Below, piece by piece: positions 29,803 to 30,689 of a DNA stretch of 30,689 nt. The stretch comes from JACDBD01 sp050743385. Its GTDB lineage: Bacteria > Actinomycetota > Acidimicrobiia > IMCC26256 > JACDBD01. How positions within the stretch are numbered: the first letter of the stretch is position 1; the number at the start of each line of letters is the position of its first letter. A model generated the notes under the pieces. It saw only the letters and a list, made by a program, of their open reading frames with translations, searched no databases and was not told the origin of the DNA. Position numbers and translations under genes: made by a program. The DNA is taken from contig JBOGFJ010000080.1 in assembly GCA_050743385.1 (NCBI GenBank), positions 1 to 30,689 of the forward strand, in the 5' to 3' direction.

Positions 29803-30342
29803 GTGACCAGCGGTGCGCGGTTCCGCATGGGACGACTCGATCACGTCCACATCCGAGTGCCCGATCGAGCGGAGGCTGCTGCCTGGTACTCCGAGCATCT
29901 CGGCTTCGAACCGGTCGAGAGGTTCGATTTCTGGGCCTCGGGCTTCGAGGGCGGACCGCTCCAGATCTCTGCGGACGGCGGCCGCACGATGCTGGCATTG
30001 TTCGAAGCCGGCGAGGACCACCCGATGATCCCGCAACAGACAGGCGTCGCTTTCAGCGTCGACGCCGGCGTCTTCGCCGAGTTCGCACGATCGTTGCCAG
30101 GTGGAATCGACGGCCCGGACGGACGGCCCCTGATGCCGACCGACGTCATCGATTACGACATGTGTTGGGCGTACGACCTCGTTGATCCGTGGGGAAACCA
30201 GTACGAGTTGAACTGCTACGAGTACGACGAGGTCAGGGCCGACTTGATCGAGGCTGAAGCGATCACACCTACGCGCTACTGGCCACGGGATCTGTACCTC
30301 GAACACGGCCGCCACCACCGTTCTCCCACCGAGACCCCCTGA
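29803..30342 (+). CDS. VOC family protein (glyoxalase-like)
   Basis: Protein of 179 aa with the vicinal-oxygen-chelate fold. Module 1 begins MGRLDHVHIRVPD (9-21, H14 and H16) and AAAWYSEHLGFEPVERFDFW; module 2 has GVAFSVDAGVFAEFARSL and ends DPWGNQYELNCYE with E135 a likely metal ligand. The last 35 residues extend beyond the usual fold. Glyoxalase or dioxygenase chemistry is possible; the substrate is unknown. GTG 29803 is chosen by the TATGGT box and because the open frame upstream has no recognisable protein. Confidence 0.85.
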   Translation: MTSGARFRMGRLDHVHIRVPDRAEAAAWYSEHLGFEPVERFDFWASGFEGGPLQISADGGRTMLALFEAGEDHPMIPQQTGVAFSVDAGVFAEFARSLPGGIDGPDGRPLMPTDVIDYDMCWAYDLVDPWGNQYELNCYEYDEVRADLIEAEAITPTRYWPRDLYLEHGRHHRSPTETP

Positions 30343-30376
30343 CACCCACCGGCAACCCGAACCGCGCCGGGCGCCA

Positions 30377-30394
30377 CGGCGTCACCGAACGCCG
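30377..30394. terminator. Hairpin between convergent VOC and PhnB-like genes
   Basis: CGGCGT and ACGCCG form a perfect 6-bp stem with a 6-nt loop in the 93-bp gap between two convergent genes. No T-run follows. A bidirectional terminator is possible but weakly supported. Confidence 0.3.
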
Positions 30395-30435
30395 GGAGTG
30401 CGTGTTCTGGCACCCCGTTCACCGGCCGACTGCTG

Positions 30436-30689
30436 TTAGGACGGCTGCTGTGGCTGCGGGCCGACGACCATCCACGGCGTGCCGAACCGGTCGACGCACA
30501 TGCCGAACGCCTCCGAGAAGAAGGTGGGCTCGAGCGCCTGGGTGACGTTGCCACCGTCGGCAAGCGCATCGAAGACACGCTTGGCATCCGCGACGTCGGC
30601 GGCGTCGCAGCTCACCATCATCCCCTGGACCGGACCGAAGCTCTCGGTCGTCGGATCGTCGGACGCCATCAGCAGGTCGTCGCCGATGG
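30436..30689 (-). CDS. PhnB-like VOC family protein, 5' part beyond window
   Basis: C-terminal part (about 84 aa visible) of a PhnB/3-demethylubiquinone-methyltransferase-like VOC protein. The frame runs open to the window edge and already shows IGDDLLMASDDP, the conserved strand that precedes the second module. It continues with MMVSCDAADVADAKRVFDAL, a GGNVTQALEPTFFSEAFG strip and the family ending FGMCVDRFGTPWMVV. These proteins usually have 130-160 aa, so about half is missing. The internal ATG at 30669 is not the true start, because conserved residues lie before it. Function in the family is mostly undefined. Confidence 0.8.
   Translation of the reverse strand, partial: IGDDLLMASDDPTTESFGPVQGMMVSCDAADVADAKRVFDALADGGNVTQALEPTFFSEAFGMCVDRFGTPWMVVGPQPQQPS

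Overview
The window is high-GC DNA whose genes use GTG starts about as often as ATG and overlap by 4 nt at many junctions. It carries a polyprenol-phosphate-mannose synthase, a PIG-V-type mannosyltransferase and an F420-type LLM oxidoreductase. Together these suggest an actinobacterial chromosome, perhaps Acidimicrobiia; the class is inference, since no rRNA or other marker is present. I see no tRNA, rRNA, IS element, CRISPR array or phage gene. No stretch over 300 bases lacks a gene; the longest gap is 164 bp (29358-29521).

Region A (1-10728) is a surface-glycan locus. It holds four polytopic GT-C type transferases in the ArnT/PMT/GT39 style, a PIG-V family mannosyltransferase, a membrane-anchored GT2, a polyprenol-phosphate-mannose synthase, and a UDP-galactopyranose-mutase-like FAD protein. 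Likely logic: the Ppm1-like enzyme makes polyprenyl-P-mannose in the cytoplasm and the GT-C enzymes spend polyprenyl-P-sugars outside the membrane.

Region B (10747-15957) is an insert of small-molecule metabolism. A minus-strand operon of alcohol dehydrogenase, VOC protein and LLM flavin/F420 oxidoreductase is joined by two 4-nt overlaps. It diverges from a secreted, cysteine-rich EEP-fold nuclease/phosphatase that overlaps an N-acyl-D-amino-acid deacylase.

Region C (15964-24369) returns to glycan or glycolipid work. It has a TylF-type O-methyltransferase, two large GT-C-like membrane proteins (700 and 636 aa), a GT2-methyltransferase fusion, a Cys-motif methyltransferase and a fatty-acid desaturase overlapping it.

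Region D (24393-30689) is mixed: an unrecognised Cys/His-rich protein, two SAM methyltransferases, a small hypothetical, a GNAT acetyltransferase, a sulfotransferase, a LysR regulator, a probably frameshifted small membrane protein, a VOC protein and a PhnB-like gene cut by the window edge.

The most striking cross-cutting signal is regulatory. At least thirteen genes have a TAnnnT -10 hexamer, mostly TAGnnT, ending only 6-9 nt before the start codon, so they are probably transcribed as leaderless mRNAs. At two consecutive junctions the first three bases of that hexamer are also the TAG stop codon of the preceding gene.
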